Origin: Geminicoccaceae bacterium
GTDB lineage: Bacteria > Pseudomonadota > Alphaproteobacteria > Geminicoccales > Geminicoccaceae
Direction of reading: 5' to 3'
DNA: 64,000 nucleotides
NCBI GenBank assembly: GCA_020638495.1
Contig: JACKIN010000008.1
Span: forward strand, 116,933 to 180,932
Shown here: positions 9,100-18,011 of the stretch, piece after piece
Numbering within the stretch: position 1 is the stretch's first letter
Layout of the letters: every line of letters begins with the position of its first letter
Notes under the pieces: generated by a model
The model's database searches: none
What the model was told of the DNA's origin: nothing
What the model saw: only the letters and a program-made list of their open reading frames with translations
Made by a program: the position numbers and the translations under genes

Positions 9100-9952
9100 C
9101 CAGGGCCACGCCGGCCATGGTGACCGCCATGCCGAGGATCGCCAGGGGCGGCAGCCATTCGTCGAAGAGCGCCCAGGCCATGAGCGCGGTGGTGGGCGGC
9201 ACGAGGAAGAAGAGGCTGGAGACCCGGGCCGCCGCCCCTTCGCGGATCAGCACGTAGAGCAGGGTCACCGCACCGAAGGAGAGGACCAGGATCGACCAGG
9301 CGAGGGCGAAGATCAAGGGCGGCTGCCAGTCGACGGTCCGCTCCTCGAAGGTGAACGCCAGGAAGCCGGTGACCAGCGTCGCGGCACCGAACTGGAAGAC
9401 GTTGCCGACCCGGAGATCGACGCCGGCGGCGAAGCGCTTCTGGTAGAGCGTGCCGGTCGTGATCCCGAGGAGCGCGAGCACCGAGAGCAGGACGCCGACC
9501 GGCGTGCCCAGGCCCTGGCCGAGCTTCTCGAACACGACGAGGCCGACCCCGGCGAGGCCGAGGGCGAGGCCGAGCCATTGTCGCGATGCCACGCGCTCGC
9601 CGAGCAGGGGTGCGGCGACGGCGGCGACCAGCAGTGGCTGCAACCCGACGATCAGCGCCGAGGCGCCGGCCTCCACGCCGGCGGCGAGCGAGGCGAAGAC
9701 GCCGCCGAGATAGACACCGTGCAGGAGGATGCCGGCGACGCACTGGTGCAGGACGATCCGGGCGGCGGGCCAGGCGAGGCCGAGCCAGAGCACGAGTGCG
9801 AGAAAGCCGATGGTGGTGGCGAGAAACCGCAGCACCAGGAAGGTCATCGGCTCGATATAGGGCAGGCCGAGCTTGGCGCTGATGAACCCGGTGCTCCAGA
9901 GGAAGACGAAGAGCGCCGGCGCACCGATGGCGAGGATGCCGGCGCGGGTCAT
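9047..9952 (-). CDS. DMT-family (EamA) transporter
   Basis: A 301-residue membrane protein with about ten helices and two EamA repeats; the N-terminus (FVFLWSTGFISAKLGLPY) is typical of RhaT/YdcZ-like DMT exporters. The ATG at 9952 overlaps the stop of the upstream AEC transporter as ATGA, so the two are translationally coupled. A longer open frame runs upstream but is the shadow of the AEC gene. The C-terminal tail (RASPHRDPPRR) is hydrophilic and extends 53 bases into the convergent DMT gene. Substrate unknown. Confidence 0.88.
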   Translation of the reverse strand: MTRAGILAIGAPALFVFLWSTGFISAKLGLPYIEPMTFLVLRFLATTIGFLALVLWLGLAWPAARIVLHQCVAGILLHGVYLGGVFASLAAGVEAGASALIVGLQPLLVAAVAAPLLGERVASRQWLGLALGLAGVGLVVFEKLGQGLGTPVGVLLSVLALLGITTGTLYQKRFAAGVDLRVGNVFQFGAATLVTGFLAFTFEERTVDWQPPLIFALAWSILVLSFGAVTLLYVLIREGAAARVSSLFFLVPPTTALMAWALFDEWLPPLAILGMAVTMAGVALVNRPAARASPHRDPPRR

Positions 9953-10875
9953 GGGTTCCAGCTCTCCAGCAGGCCCATGACGACGGGCAGGCTCGCCATG
10001 GCGAGCAGCGTCTGCAGGGCCACGGCGTTCGCCATGAAGCCGGCATGCCCGCCCATCGCCCGGGTCTGGACATAGGCGGTGGGCGAGAGGGGCAGCGAGG
10101 CGAAAAGCACGACGACGGCGAGCGGCAAAGGCGGCAGGCCGAGGGCGAGGGCGGTCGCCAGGGTCAGGAGCGGCAGGCCGGCGAGCTTGAAGGCGCTGGC
10201 GGCGGCGAGCCAGGCGAGTTCCCGGCCGCCGGCACCCCGCCAGACCAGCCCGGCGCCGGTGGCGAGCAGGGCCAGTGGCAGCGAGGCCATGGCGAGCACC
10301 CTGAGCGTCTCGTCGAGCACGAAAGGCGGGTGCCAGCCGGTCTGGCCGAGCACGAGGCCGGCCGCCGAGGCGAGCACCAGCGGGTTCAGGAGAAGGGCCC
10401 GGGCCAGCACCGCCGGCCGGGGCCGCGTCGCCGCATGCAGGCCGAGCAGGAGGGCGCTGGCGACGTTCACCCCCGGGACATAGGCGGCGACCGCGATGGC
10501 GAGGGGCGCCAGGGCCGGCTCGCCCCAGAGGCCCTGGGCGGCGGCGAAGGCGATATAGACGTTCTGGCGGGTGGCGGCCTGGGCCACCGCCGGGATCATC
10601 CGGCCGGCGAGGCCGAGCAGCGGGGCACCCAGGGTCACCAGCGTCATGACGAGGCCGATCGGCCCTAGCACGGCGAGCGCGATCCCCAGCATCACGGCAC
10701 CGCCGCTCTCGACACCCGCCGTGGTGCGCAGGAGCAGCGCCGGGAAGAGGCACCAGTAGACCAGCCGCTCGACCGCCGGCCAGAAGCCGACCGCCGGAAA
10801 CTGGCGCCGCCCGAGGGCGAAGCCCAGGGCCAGGAGGAGGAAGACGGGTGCGATCGCCCCGAAGGCGGCGGACAT
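9949..10875 (-). CDS. AEC-family (auxin efflux carrier-like) transporter
   Basis: A 308-residue membrane protein with about ten hydrophobic segments. The N-terminus IAPVFLLLALGFALGRRQF and the central ATRQNVYIAFA are typical of the auxin efflux carrier family, whose bacterial members transport malonate, malate or other organic acids. It is co-transcribed with the downstream EamA transporter (four-base overlap). The ATG at 10875 lies 113 bases from the divergent receiver-domain gene. The substrate cannot be told from the sequence. Confidence 0.88.
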   Translation of the reverse strand: MSAAFGAIAPVFLLLALGFALGRRQFPAVGFWPAVERLVYWCLFPALLLRTTAGVESGGAVMLGIALAVLGPIGLVMTLVTLGAPLLGLAGRMIPAVAQAATRQNVYIAFAAAQGLWGEPALAPLAIAVAAYVPGVNVASALLLGLHAATRPRPAVLARALLLNPLVLASAAGLVLGQTGWHPPFVLDETLRVLAMASLPLALLATGAGLVWRGAGGRELAWLAAASAFKLAGLPLLTLATALALGLPPLPLAVVVLFASLPLSPTAYVQTRAMGGHAGFMANAVALQTLLAMASLPVVMGLLESWNP

Positions 10876-10988
10876 GGGCGACCATCTATTGATGCGCGGT
10901 CGACGTGGCTAGCGCCGCGTTAAGGAATTGGCAAAGGATGGGGGCTAGGATCGGCGCAGAACCAGCCCAGGAGTGCGCCGGGAGCTTC

Positions 10989-11396
10989 ATGCGGCCTTTC
11001 TCGATCCTCATCGTCGACGATGCGCGCAGCGAGCGGATGCTGCTTCGTCAGGCCATCTACGACGCGCGGCGCAATCTTCGCCTGTTCGAGGCCGCCGACC
11101 CGCGCTCGGCCAGGGACATTTTTCGCCGCCACCCGCTCGATCTGGTGTTCCTCGATGTCGAGCTCATCGCCGCCAGCGGCCTCGATCTCCTGCGCGAGCT
11201 GCGCCTCGCCGACCCGGCGCTGCCGATCGTCATGGTCACCCATCACAGCACCCAGGACGTCGTCGTCAAGGCGCTGCGCCAGGGCGCCTTCGGCTTCATC
11301 GTCAAGCCCTACAGCCTGAGCCGGCTGAAGGAGATCTTCGGCAAGCTGGAACGCCGCGAGGCGGATGCCCGCTCGATGCAGGAGGTGCCGGCCTAG
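10989..11396 (+). CDS. Single-domain response regulator (CheY-like receiver)
   Basis: A 135-residue protein that is essentially one receiver domain. FSILIVDDARSER gives the acidic pair; LDLVFLDVEL carries the phospho-acceptor Asp; PIVMVTHH has the conserved Thr; and FIVKPYS has the conserved Lys before a short helical C-terminal tail. There is no output domain, so it must act by protein contact or phosphotransfer. No histidine kinase is adjacent. The start at 10989 places the domain at the N-terminus; upstream in-frame starts (10905, 10938) add residues with no family resemblance. It ends just before a hairpin shared with the convergent ampG gene. Confidence 0.87.
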   Translation: MRPFSILIVDDARSERMLLRQAIYDARRNLRLFEAADPRSARDIFRRHPLDLVFLDVELIAASGLDLLRELRLADPALPIVMVTHHSTQDVVVKALRQGAFGFIVKPYSLSRLKEIFGKLERREADARSMQEVPA

Positions 11397-11397
11397 C

Positions 11398-11422
11398 AGC
11401 CTGGCCGAGAGATGGCCAGGCT
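11398..11422. terminator. Bidirectional terminator-like hairpin
   Basis: A perfect 9-bp inverted repeat, AGCCTGGCC and GGCCAGGCT with a 7-base loop, fills the gap between the stop codons of two convergent genes, the receiver gene and ampG. No strong T-run follows on either side, so it may work with Rho or simply protect 3' ends. Confidence 0.6.
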
Positions 11423-11423
11423 C

Positions 11424-13340
11424 CTAGGCGCGTGCTGCCGCCGGTGTCTCGACGGCCAGGCCCCAGCGCCACAGCAGCCAGAGCAGGAAGAGGGCGGGCA
11501 GGGCGAAGAGGGTGGAGGTCAGGAAGAAGACCGACCAGCCCACGGCGTCCGCGAAGAAGCCGGACGACGGCACGATGACGAACTTGCCGAGGAGCTGCAT
11601 GAAGGAGGTGAGCAAGGCGTACTGCACCGCCGTGTAGTGGATGTTGCACAGGGAGGAGAGGTAGGCGACGAAGACGGTCGTGCCGAGGCCGGCGGTGACG
11701 TTCTCGACCAGGATGACGGCGTGGAAGAGGGCGAGGTTCGGCCCGACCCAGGACAGGAGCAGGAACATCAGGTTCGAGCCCGCCATCAGCGCCACGGAGA
11801 GGGCCAAGGAGAGCATCAGGCCGAGGCGGAAGACCAGCACGCCGCCGAGGATGCCGCCAATCAGGGTCATCCAGAGGCCGAACGTGCCCGAGACCCAGGC
11901 GATCTCCGCCTTGTCGAAGCCGACATCGATGTAGAAGGGGTTCGCCATCAGGGTGAGGACGACGTCGGCTGCCTTGTAGACCGAGATGAAGGCGAGGATG
12001 ACGACGGCGACCCGGAGCCCGTTGCGCCTGACGAAGTCGTAGAACGGCTCGATCACCGCCCGCCGCATCCAGAGATGGACCCTGCTCTCCTCGGCGATCG
12101 GCACCATCCCGAAATTGGCCTGCGCCCGGCGGCTGAAATAGGTGAAGCCGTAGAGCGTGAGCAGGGCGACGAGCTCGAGCCAGAAGCCGACGACGGTCAG
12201 CCAGACCGGGGCCATGAAGGCCTCGTAGGTGAACGGTGCCGCACCGAAGAGGCCGACGACCCAGTTGCTGACGAGAAAGAGGAGGCCGAGCACCAGCCAG
12301 CCGTGCAGCGTGGCGAAGAAGGGCGCCTCTGGCCCGATTGCATACCAGAGTGTCTCGACGGTCGCCCAGGCGATGGCGAGCAGGGCGAAGTTCTTGGTCC
12401 GGGCGAGGGCATCGGGTGTCCGGCGGTAGAGCAGCCAGGCGAGCCGCATGCCGAGCGCCGTGACGGCGAGGTTGCCGGCGAGCACGATGGCGCCCGAGAT
12501 CGACCAGGATTCCGGTGGTGCCGTCACGATGCCGAAGAGGGTCGAGAGCGGCTGCCACACCCCGAGACCGATCACGGCCGCCAGGAGGAGCCCGCCGAGG
12601 CCCTTGAAGGGAGCGAGCCTGGCTGGTGTGGTCTGGCGGAGCAGGCGGTCCTCCTCGAGCACCTCCTGGTCGATGAGGGCGGTCGAGGACTGCGCCGGCT
12701 CGCCGATGGACAGCACCGTGCCCATGCCGACGAGGACGAGCAGCGCCATCACCGTGTAGGCAGCGGACCAGCCGAAGGCCTCGGCGATCAGCAGGGCACC
12801 GGCGGTCGCCACCCACATGGCGACGCGATAGCCGAGCACGACGACCCCGGCGCCGGCGCCGAGCTTCTCCTTCGGCAGGATCTCGACGCGATAGGCGTCG
12901 ATGACGATGTCCTGGCTGGCCGAGAAGAAGGCGACGAGCACCGCGAAGAAGGCGGTCCACCAGAGGTCCTCGGCGGGGCTCGTCCGGCCGAGCGCGAAGA
13001 TCGAGAGGACGAGGCCGATCTGCGCCGCGATCATCCAGCCGCGGCGCCGGCCGAGCAGGCTCGTGAACGGCGGCAAAGGCAGCCGGTCCATGAGCGGCGC
13101 CCAGGCGAACTTGAAGGTGTAGGGGGCGAAGGCGAAGCCGAAGAGGCCGATGGCGGCCCGGGTCACCTCCTCCTCGCGCAGCCAGGTGCTGAGCGTCGCG
13201 GCGATGAGCATGATCGGCAGGCCGCTCGAGAATCCCAGGAACAGCACGCCGACGACCCTCGGGTCGCGATAGATCGCGAGGGAGGCGAGCCAGCTCCGCC
13301 AGTCCAGCCAGCCCGGCTTGCCCTGCCGCGCCTCAGCCAT
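11424..13340 (-). CDS. ampG: AmpG-like MFS permease (muropeptide transporter family)
   Basis: A 638-residue major-facilitator protein with about 14 membrane segments. Family marks include GFSSGLPIMLIAATLSTWL, FAWAPLMDRLPLP, GRRRGWMIAAQIGL, and SASQDIVIDAYRVEIL. AmpG permeases import anhydro-muropeptides from the periplasm for cell-wall recycling and influence beta-lactamase induction. It is longer than E. coli AmpG (about 490), with the extra length in the middle, including a cytoplasmic stretch with EEDRLLRQTTPARLAPF. No other peptidoglycan-recycling genes are adjacent, so the substrate assignment rests on family resemblance. Confidence 0.85.
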   Translation of the reverse strand: MAEARQGKPGWLDWRSWLASLAIYRDPRVVGVLFLGFSSGLPIMLIAATLSTWLREEEVTRAAIGLFGFAFAPYTFKFAWAPLMDRLPLPPFTSLLGRRRGWMIAAQIGLVLSIFALGRTSPAEDLWWTAFFAVLVAFFSASQDIVIDAYRVEILPKEKLGAGAGVVVLGYRVAMWVATAGALLIAEAFGWSAAYTVMALLVLVGMGTVLSIGEPAQSSTALIDQEVLEEDRLLRQTTPARLAPFKGLGGLLLAAVIGLGVWQPLSTLFGIVTAPPESWSISGAIVLAGNLAVTALGMRLAWLLYRRTPDALARTKNFALLAIAWATVETLWYAIGPEAPFFATLHGWLVLGLLFLVSNWVVGLFGAAPFTYEAFMAPVWLTVVGFWLELVALLTLYGFTYFSRRAQANFGMVPIAEESRVHLWMRRAVIEPFYDFVRRNGLRVAVVILAFISVYKAADVVLTLMANPFYIDVGFDKAEIAWVSGTFGLWMTLIGGILGGVLVFRLGLMLSLALSVALMAGSNLMFLLLSWVGPNLALFHAVILVENVTAGLGTTVFVAYLSSLCNIHYTAVQYALLTSFMQLLGKFVIVPSSGFFADAVGWSVFFLTSTLFALPALFLLWLLWRWGLAVETPAAARA

Positions 13341-13394
13341 CGATGCCCTCCGTCAACAGCGCTTGCGGCCCTGCCGCACGACAGACAACCGCCG

Positions 13395-13421
13395 CCGGCA
13401 CCGGGGCGGCGGCGGTGCCGG
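13395..13421 (-). terminator. Terminator-like hairpin after the export lipoprotein gene
   Basis: A perfect 9-bp inverted repeat, CCGGCACCG and CGGTGCCGG with a 9-base GC-rich loop, lies between the stop of the Wza-type gene (13436) and the start of ampG (13340), both on the minus strand. No T-run is present. It probably separates the two transcripts. Confidence 0.45.
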
Positions 13422-13435
13422 TCTGCACCGCTGGC

Positions 13436-14047
13436 TCAGAAGAAGCGTTCGGGGACGCGGAGGATGTCGCCCGGCAGGATCGGCGTGTCGACCGTCACCA
13501 CCACGGAGGGGGCGCCCGAGCCGCCGCGCTGGATCTCGATCCCATCCTCCTTGGCCCGGTAGGTGAAGCCGCCGGCGAGGGCCACGGCGTTGATCACGCT
13601 CATGCCCGAGACGTAGGGATAGCTGCCGGGCGCGTTGACCTCGCCGAGGATGAAGAAGGGTCGATAGTTGAGCACCTCGATGCTGACCTGCGGGTCGACG
13701 AGGTAGCCGTCCTTGAGCCTGGTGGCGATGCGGTCCTCGAGCTGGCGCGCGGTGAGGCCGGCGGCGTTGATCTCGCCGATCAGCGGCATGGCGAACGTGC
13801 CGCCGCCATCGATCTCGAACTCGCCGGAGAGATCCTCGTGGCGGAAGACCACGATGCGGATCCGGTCGCCGCTGTCGAGTGTGTAGGCGGGAGCGCTGAG
13901 GCGCGCCGCCGGCGTGCCGTCCGCCCCCGTGCCGGCGCCGGCAGCGGGGCCGAGCGTGCCGGGCGATGGGCTGCCACAGGCGCTGAGCAGCAGCCCCAGC
14001 CCGAGCACCAACCCCGCCAGGAGCTTGCGGCAAGTCGTCGTCATCAT
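13436..14047 (-). CDS. Polysaccharide export outer-membrane lipoprotein (Wza/GumB family)
   Basis: A 203-residue lipoprotein. The signal MMTTTCRKLLAGLVLGLG is followed by the lipobox LSAC. A Poly_export domain (YTLDSGDRIRIVVFRHEDLSG ... GDIN-type residues PLIGEINAAGLTARQLEDRI) precedes an SLBB segment (FFILGEVNAPGSYPYVSGMS). These proteins form the outer-membrane channel for capsular or exopolysaccharide. The chosen start has GGAGAGAG just upstream; the frame is open further but has no family resemblance there. It is downstream of a beta-barrel gene on the same strand. Chain-length regulator and polymerase genes are not in the window. Confidence 0.9.
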   Translation of the reverse strand: MMTTTCRKLLAGLVLGLGLLLSACGSPSPGTLGPAAGAGTGADGTPAARLSAPAYTLDSGDRIRIVVFRHEDLSGEFEIDGGGTFAMPLIGEINAAGLTARQLEDRIATRLKDGYLVDPQVSIEVLNYRPFFILGEVNAPGSYPYVSGMSVINAVALAGGFTYRAKEDGIEIQRGGSGAPSVVVTVDTPILPGDILRVPERFF

Positions 14048-14227
14048 TCTCTCTCCACCGCTCTCACGCACCACGTCCATGCGTCCGATTCGCCGCAAGC
14101 AGCCGGCGACGACGCCCATCCGTACCTGACTACACGGCGAACGTTACTCAAGAATAAAGCCATGGTCGAGCAAGCAGAGGACGGCGGCGCCGGGCATCGC
14201 AGGCAGGTGCCGCGATGCGACTGCCGC

Positions 14228-15460
14228 TCATAGCTTGGCGGAGAGGCCGATGCGGAAGATATTGCGGTCGAACTCCGCATCCCCGTCGTCCGACTGGCGA
14301 TGGCTGAAGTCGTAGGTCGCGTCGAGCGAGAAGCGGCGGTTGATCAGATAGGTGACGCCGGCACCGGCTCGGTAGGTGTTGTCGGTTCGCCCCGTGCCCT
14401 CGTAGTCGTCGCGCACATACTCGCCATTGACATTGACGATGATGTTGCGCCTGAGCTCGTGGAAGACGTTGATCGCGAGGCCGGCGTAGTTGTTGGCGGT
14501 CGCCGTGTCGCCCTCGTAGGTGATCGTCGTCTCGTCGATGCCCGCCTGGCCGTCGAAGATCACCGAGGTCAGGGGGGTCACGTTCCAGGTGACCGCGGCA
14601 TTGCCGGCCAACCCGTCGACATTCTCGAGGTCGTTGTCGTCGTACTCGCGCCGCGTGTAGCCGGCGGAGACCTCGCCGAAGATCACGCCGGTGAAATCGA
14701 TGGTGGTGCCGATCAGCGCGTCGAAGCCGGTCGAGTTCCGATCGAGCCCCGGGGTCTCGTCATATTCCCGGGCACTGCCGGTCAGCTCGAAGAAGGGGGC
14801 GATGCGTGGCGAGAGCGCGTAGCCCGTCCGCAGCCCGAGCGCGTACTCGTTGCGGTCGCGGTCGGTGTTGCTGACATCGCCGGCATTGTCGTAGTCGAGG
14901 CGCAGGAACCGGGCGATCGGCTCGACGTAGACGCGGGTGAACTCGTGGCGGTGGCTGAGGTTGATGCCCATCCGGTAGTACTGGGTCACGTCCTCGTTGC
15001 CCTGGGCGTCGGCCTCCTCGGAGTCCTCGTGCAGGCGGGCGAAGTTGGTCTGGATGTTCGTCCGGCTGTTGCGCAGCGCATCGATGCGACCGCCGGCACC
15101 GACGCCGAAGTCCTGGTAGTTGCTGTCGTTGTGGTCGGCGTAGAAGCCGAAATCGCCGAAGGCGGAGAGATTGAGCTGGTGACGGGACCATTGCGACCTG
15201 GCGGTGATCGCGGGACGCACCGTGAAGATCACGTCGTCATCCTCGTTGTCGCTCGTCGAGAAGATGTTGTCGTCATAGGCCACGCCGGTTTCGATTTCCG
15301 GATAGATCAGGAAGGCCCGTGCCCGAATGCCCAGCGGGTCGTAGTCGGGGCGCGGCCGGTTCTGCACCGGCACGTTGCGAATGTCCTGGGCCGCCGTCGC
15401 GAGCGGTGCCAGCACAGCCGCCCCGGCCACGAGAGCGCCGATCAGCCTGGTCGTCGTCAT
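14228..15460 (-). CDS. Outer-membrane beta-barrel protein of the exopolysaccharide-associated BBP2/EpsL type
   Basis: A 410-residue exported protein. A signal peptide (TTTRLIGALVAGAAVLAPLATAA) is followed by alternating hydrophobic/polar strands rich in Asp, Asn and Tyr, for example VAYDDNIFSTSDNEDDDV near the start and FDRNIFRIGLSAKL at the end. The last strand finishes in Leu rather than Phe. Such barrels occur next to polysaccharide export genes, here the Wza-like lipoprotein 180 bases downstream on the same strand, and may serve as secretion or anchoring pores. The ATG at 15460 has GGAG upstream; the open frame extends further without signal-peptide character. Exact role is unproven. Confidence 0.82.
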   Translation of the reverse strand: MTTTRLIGALVAGAAVLAPLATAAQDIRNVPVQNRPRPDYDPLGIRARAFLIYPEIETGVAYDDNIFSTSDNEDDDVIFTVRPAITARSQWSRHQLNLSAFGDFGFYADHNDSNYQDFGVGAGGRIDALRNSRTNIQTNFARLHEDSEEADAQGNEDVTQYYRMGINLSHRHEFTRVYVEPIARFLRLDYDNAGDVSNTDRDRNEYALGLRTGYALSPRIAPFFELTGSAREYDETPGLDRNSTGFDALIGTTIDFTGVIFGEVSAGYTRREYDDNDLENVDGLAGNAAVTWNVTPLTSVIFDGQAGIDETTITYEGDTATANNYAGLAINVFHELRRNIIVNVNGEYVRDDYEGTGRTDNTYRAGAGVTYLINRRFSLDATYDFSHRQSDDGDAEFDRNIFRIGLSAKL

Positions 15461-15861
15461 CACTCTACTCCGCTTCAGGAGGTGCCCCTCGGACGGCTGC
15501 TGCCGAGCAACGGCCCTGCACCCGCTTGCCCGTCGGTCATCGTCTGCCGGGCACCCGGAATCAAGAACCGTCGAACGCCCGCTCCATCCGATTCGCACAT
15601 GCCGCGTGCATGCGGTCATGAACGGCGCTAGAACTTGCTCGGACGAACGACGACGCGAGCGGCCACGCCACCGGCGACAACCGGATCAACCATCGGTGCA
15701 TCTATCCGGTTTGGCGAGGCGTGACAACCGGAGGGTAGGGCATTTTCTGCGCAATGTGCGGAATTGCCCGCAAACCATTGATGCTGTAACGCGTTTGCCA
15801 CGAGTTGTCCGGGCGCCGTCGGGCTCGTCGCGGCAAAATTCTATTGTGAGTTGAGAAAACC
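15461..15861. other. 400-base gene-free region between the beta-barrel gene and a divergent phosphatase gene
   Basis: No convincing reading frame. The part next to the barrel gene is GC-rich; the part near 15735-15860 is more AT-rich (GGCATTTTCTGCGCAATG, GGCAAAATTCTATTGTGAG) and probably holds promoters for one or both directions. It contains a cluster of AACCGGA-type repeats annotated separately. No riboswitch or tRNA was recognised. Confidence 0.6.
15676..15732. repeat. Cluster of AACCGGAT repeats, possible regulator binding sites
   Basis: GACAACCGGA occurs at 15676-15685 and again at 15723-15732, 47 bases apart. Between them ATCCGGTT (15704-15711) is the exact inverse of AACCGGAT at 15679-15686, making an 8-bp perfect inverted repeat with a 17-base spacer. 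Three copies of a short motif in one divergent intergenic region are suggestive of an operator for a DNA-binding regulator; no regulator is identified. Confidence 0.45.
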
Positions 15862-15936
15862 CTGCTGAAGCGACTGTTCCAGCGCCCGCGCCCGGCGATC
15901 GACGAGACACCCCGGGTCGGTGGTCGCCAACCCCGG

Positions 15937-16659
15937 GTGCCGCAGGGTGCCCGCGTCTACGCGGTCGGCGACGTGCACGGCAGGATCGATCTGCTGCGGG
16001 CGCTGGAGGCGCAGATCGTGGCCGATGCCGCGTCCCGCGCCGAGCGGTGCCGCAACCTGCTCGTCTATCTCGGCGACTATGTCGATCGCGGGTTCGACAG
16101 CCGCAAGGTGCTCGACCATCTGGCGAGCGAGCCACCCGACGATTTCGACCGGGTGCTGCTGCTCGGCAATCACGACGCCTGGCTCCGTGACTTTCTCGCC
16201 GGCGAGCCGGTCGGCGAGAGCTGGCTCCGCTTCGGCGGTGACGCGACCCTTCTCAGCTACGGCGTGCCGCTGGCGCTCGACCGCTCGCCCGAGGAGCGTC
16301 TGTCGGAAGCTCGCGACCGCCTGCAGACGGAGGTGCCGGCCACCCACCGGCGGCTGCTCGTCGACCTCGAGCTCGCCCTGCCGTTCGGCGACTATCTGTT
16401 CTGCCATGCCGGCATCCGCCCCGGCGTCCCGCTCGCCGACCAGGTGGAGGAGGACCTGATCTGGATTCGCGAGCCGTTCCTGAGCTGGGTCGGCGACGCC
16501 GGCAAGATCATCGTGCACGGCCACACGGTCGAGGACGCACCGGCCATTCGCCGCAACCGGATCGGCATCGACACCGGCGCCTGCTACACCGGCAACCTGA
16601 CCTGCGTGGTCCTCGAAGGCACCGATCACCGGTTTCTCTCGACCGGGCAACCCCGCTGA
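15937..16659 (+). CDS. PPP-family metallophosphoesterase (serine/threonine phosphatase-like)
   Basis: A calcineurin-fold phosphatase with all metal and catalytic motifs: YAVGDVHGR, YLGDYVDRG, LLLGNHD, FCHAGIRPG and VHGHTVE. Bacterial relatives dephosphorylate proteins or small phosphates in the cytoplasm. The only standard start codon is GTG at 15937, with no ribosome-binding site and only nine residues before the GDVHG core. The frame is open back to a stop at 15847, and the residues before the GTG (LKRLFQRPRPA, then IDETP) look like a normal N-terminus. A CTG start at 15862 or 15865 is therefore possible. It precedes galE on the same strand by 182 bases. Confidence 0.85.
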   Translation: MPQGARVYAVGDVHGRIDLLRALEAQIVADAASRAERCRNLLVYLGDYVDRGFDSRKVLDHLASEPPDDFDRVLLLGNHDAWLRDFLAGEPVGESWLRFGGDATLLSYGVPLALDRSPEERLSEARDRLQTEVPATHRRLLVDLELALPFGDYLFCHAGIRPGVPLADQVEEDLIWIREPFLSWVGDAGKIIVHGHTVEDAPAIRRNRIGIDTGACYTGNLTCVVLEGTDHRFLSTGQPR

Positions 16660-16841
16660 CCTTCGTCGTCTGCGCGGCCTGGCGGTGTCCCGGATCTCTT
16701 CCAAAGCGTAGCAAGATATGCTTCCGCCGCCGGTTGTTCACGCGTATCTGACTGCTGAGCGGATATGGTCCGCGCCTCGCCGGCGCGCTGCCAAGAGCCG
16801 CCCGGGGAGTGTGTCCCACGACGTGTCGCAAAGGATCTGCC

Positions 16842-17864
16842 ATGCCCGAGGCTCCCACCGGATTGCGTGTTCTCGTCACCGGCGGGGCCGGCTATGTCGG
16901 CAGCCACATCGTCCGTGACCTGATCGCCGCCGGGCATCGCGTCACCGTCTTCGACAATCTCTATTCCGGGCACGAATGGGCGGTGCCGGGGGCCGAGCTC
17001 GAGATCGGCGACCTCGGCGACCGGCAACGCCTCGAGCGCGTGCTGTCGGCCGCGTCGTTCGACGCCGCGATCCACTGCGCCGGGCACATCTGGGTCGGCG
17101 AATCGGTGCGGCACCCCGCCAAGTACTATTTCAACAACGCCAGCAACGCCTTTCGCTTCTTCGATCATTGCGCCCAGTACGGCATCCGCCACGTCGTCTT
17201 CTCGTCGACCGCCGCGGTCTACGGCCAGCCCGACGTCGAGCTGATCGACGAGGACCAGCCGCTCCGACCGATCAATCCCTACGGCGCCAGCAAGCTGATG
17301 GCCGAGCGGGCGCTGCAGGACATCGCGGCGGCGGCCGGGCTCGGCTACGCGATCCTGCGCTACTTCAACGTCGCCGGTGCCGACGCCGCAGCGCGGATCG
17401 GCGAGGCGACGCCGAACAACAGCCATCTGGTGAAGGTGGCGCTCGAGACGGCCATCGGCCTGCGGCCGGCGATGCACGTCAACGGGACGGACTACCCGAC
17501 CCCGGACGGCACCTGCGTTCGCGACTACGTGCATGTCGACGATCTGGCGGCAGCGCACGTGCTGGCCCTGCATCACCTCGTGGGGGGTGGCGAGCCGCTG
17601 ATCGCCAATTGCGGCTACGGCCACGGCTTCAGCGTCCGCGAGGTGATCGAGGCGGTGCGGCGGGTGACCGGCATCGACATTCCCGTCCAGAGCGGCCCGC
17701 GCCGGCCGGGCGACCCGGCGGTCCTGGTGGCCGACAATCGGCGGCTCTGCCGTACCCTCGGCTGGCGGCCGGCCGGCAACAGCCTCGATGCCATCGTCGG
17801 CTCGGCCTGGCGGTTCGAGCAGGCCCTGCAGTCGCTGCGCGGCGGTCTTGCGAAAACCGGCTGA
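16842..17864 (+). CDS. galE: UDP-glucose 4-epimerase
   Basis: A 340-residue extended short-chain dehydrogenase. The NAD site VTGGAGYVGSHIV is near the N-terminus, SSTAAVYG supplies the catalytic Ser/Thr region, and NPYGASKLMAE has the Tyr-x3-Lys pair. RYFNVAGAD and RDYVHVDDLA are GalE-typical. It interconverts UDP-glucose and UDP-galactose for polysaccharide or lipopolysaccharide synthesis, which fits the neighbouring export genes. The ATG at 16842 has AAGGA seven bases upstream; an in-frame ATG at 16809 adds residues without resemblance to the family. Confidence 0.92.
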   Translation: MPEAPTGLRVLVTGGAGYVGSHIVRDLIAAGHRVTVFDNLYSGHEWAVPGAELEIGDLGDRQRLERVLSAASFDAAIHCAGHIWVGESVRHPAKYYFNNASNAFRFFDHCAQYGIRHVVFSSTAAVYGQPDVELIDEDQPLRPINPYGASKLMAERALQDIAAAAGLGYAILRYFNVAGADAAARIGEATPNNSHLVKVALETAIGLRPAMHVNGTDYPTPDGTCVRDYVHVDDLAAAHVLALHHLVGGGEPLIANCGYGHGFSVREVIEAVRRVTGIDIPVQSGPRRPGDPAVLVADNRRLCRTLGWRPAGNSLDAIVGSAWRFEQALQSLRGGLAKTG

Positions 17865-18011
17865 GGCTCTACGCTCGCATCGGTCTTGCGAAAGTGGCGG
17901 CGTGGAGTAGGCTCGCGTCCTGGTTGTACAGCTTGACAGCCGCTCCGGGCGAGGGCCCGCGACATGCCGTCGTCTGGAAGCTCGGTCATCCGATCACCTT
18001 TCGGTTCCTTC

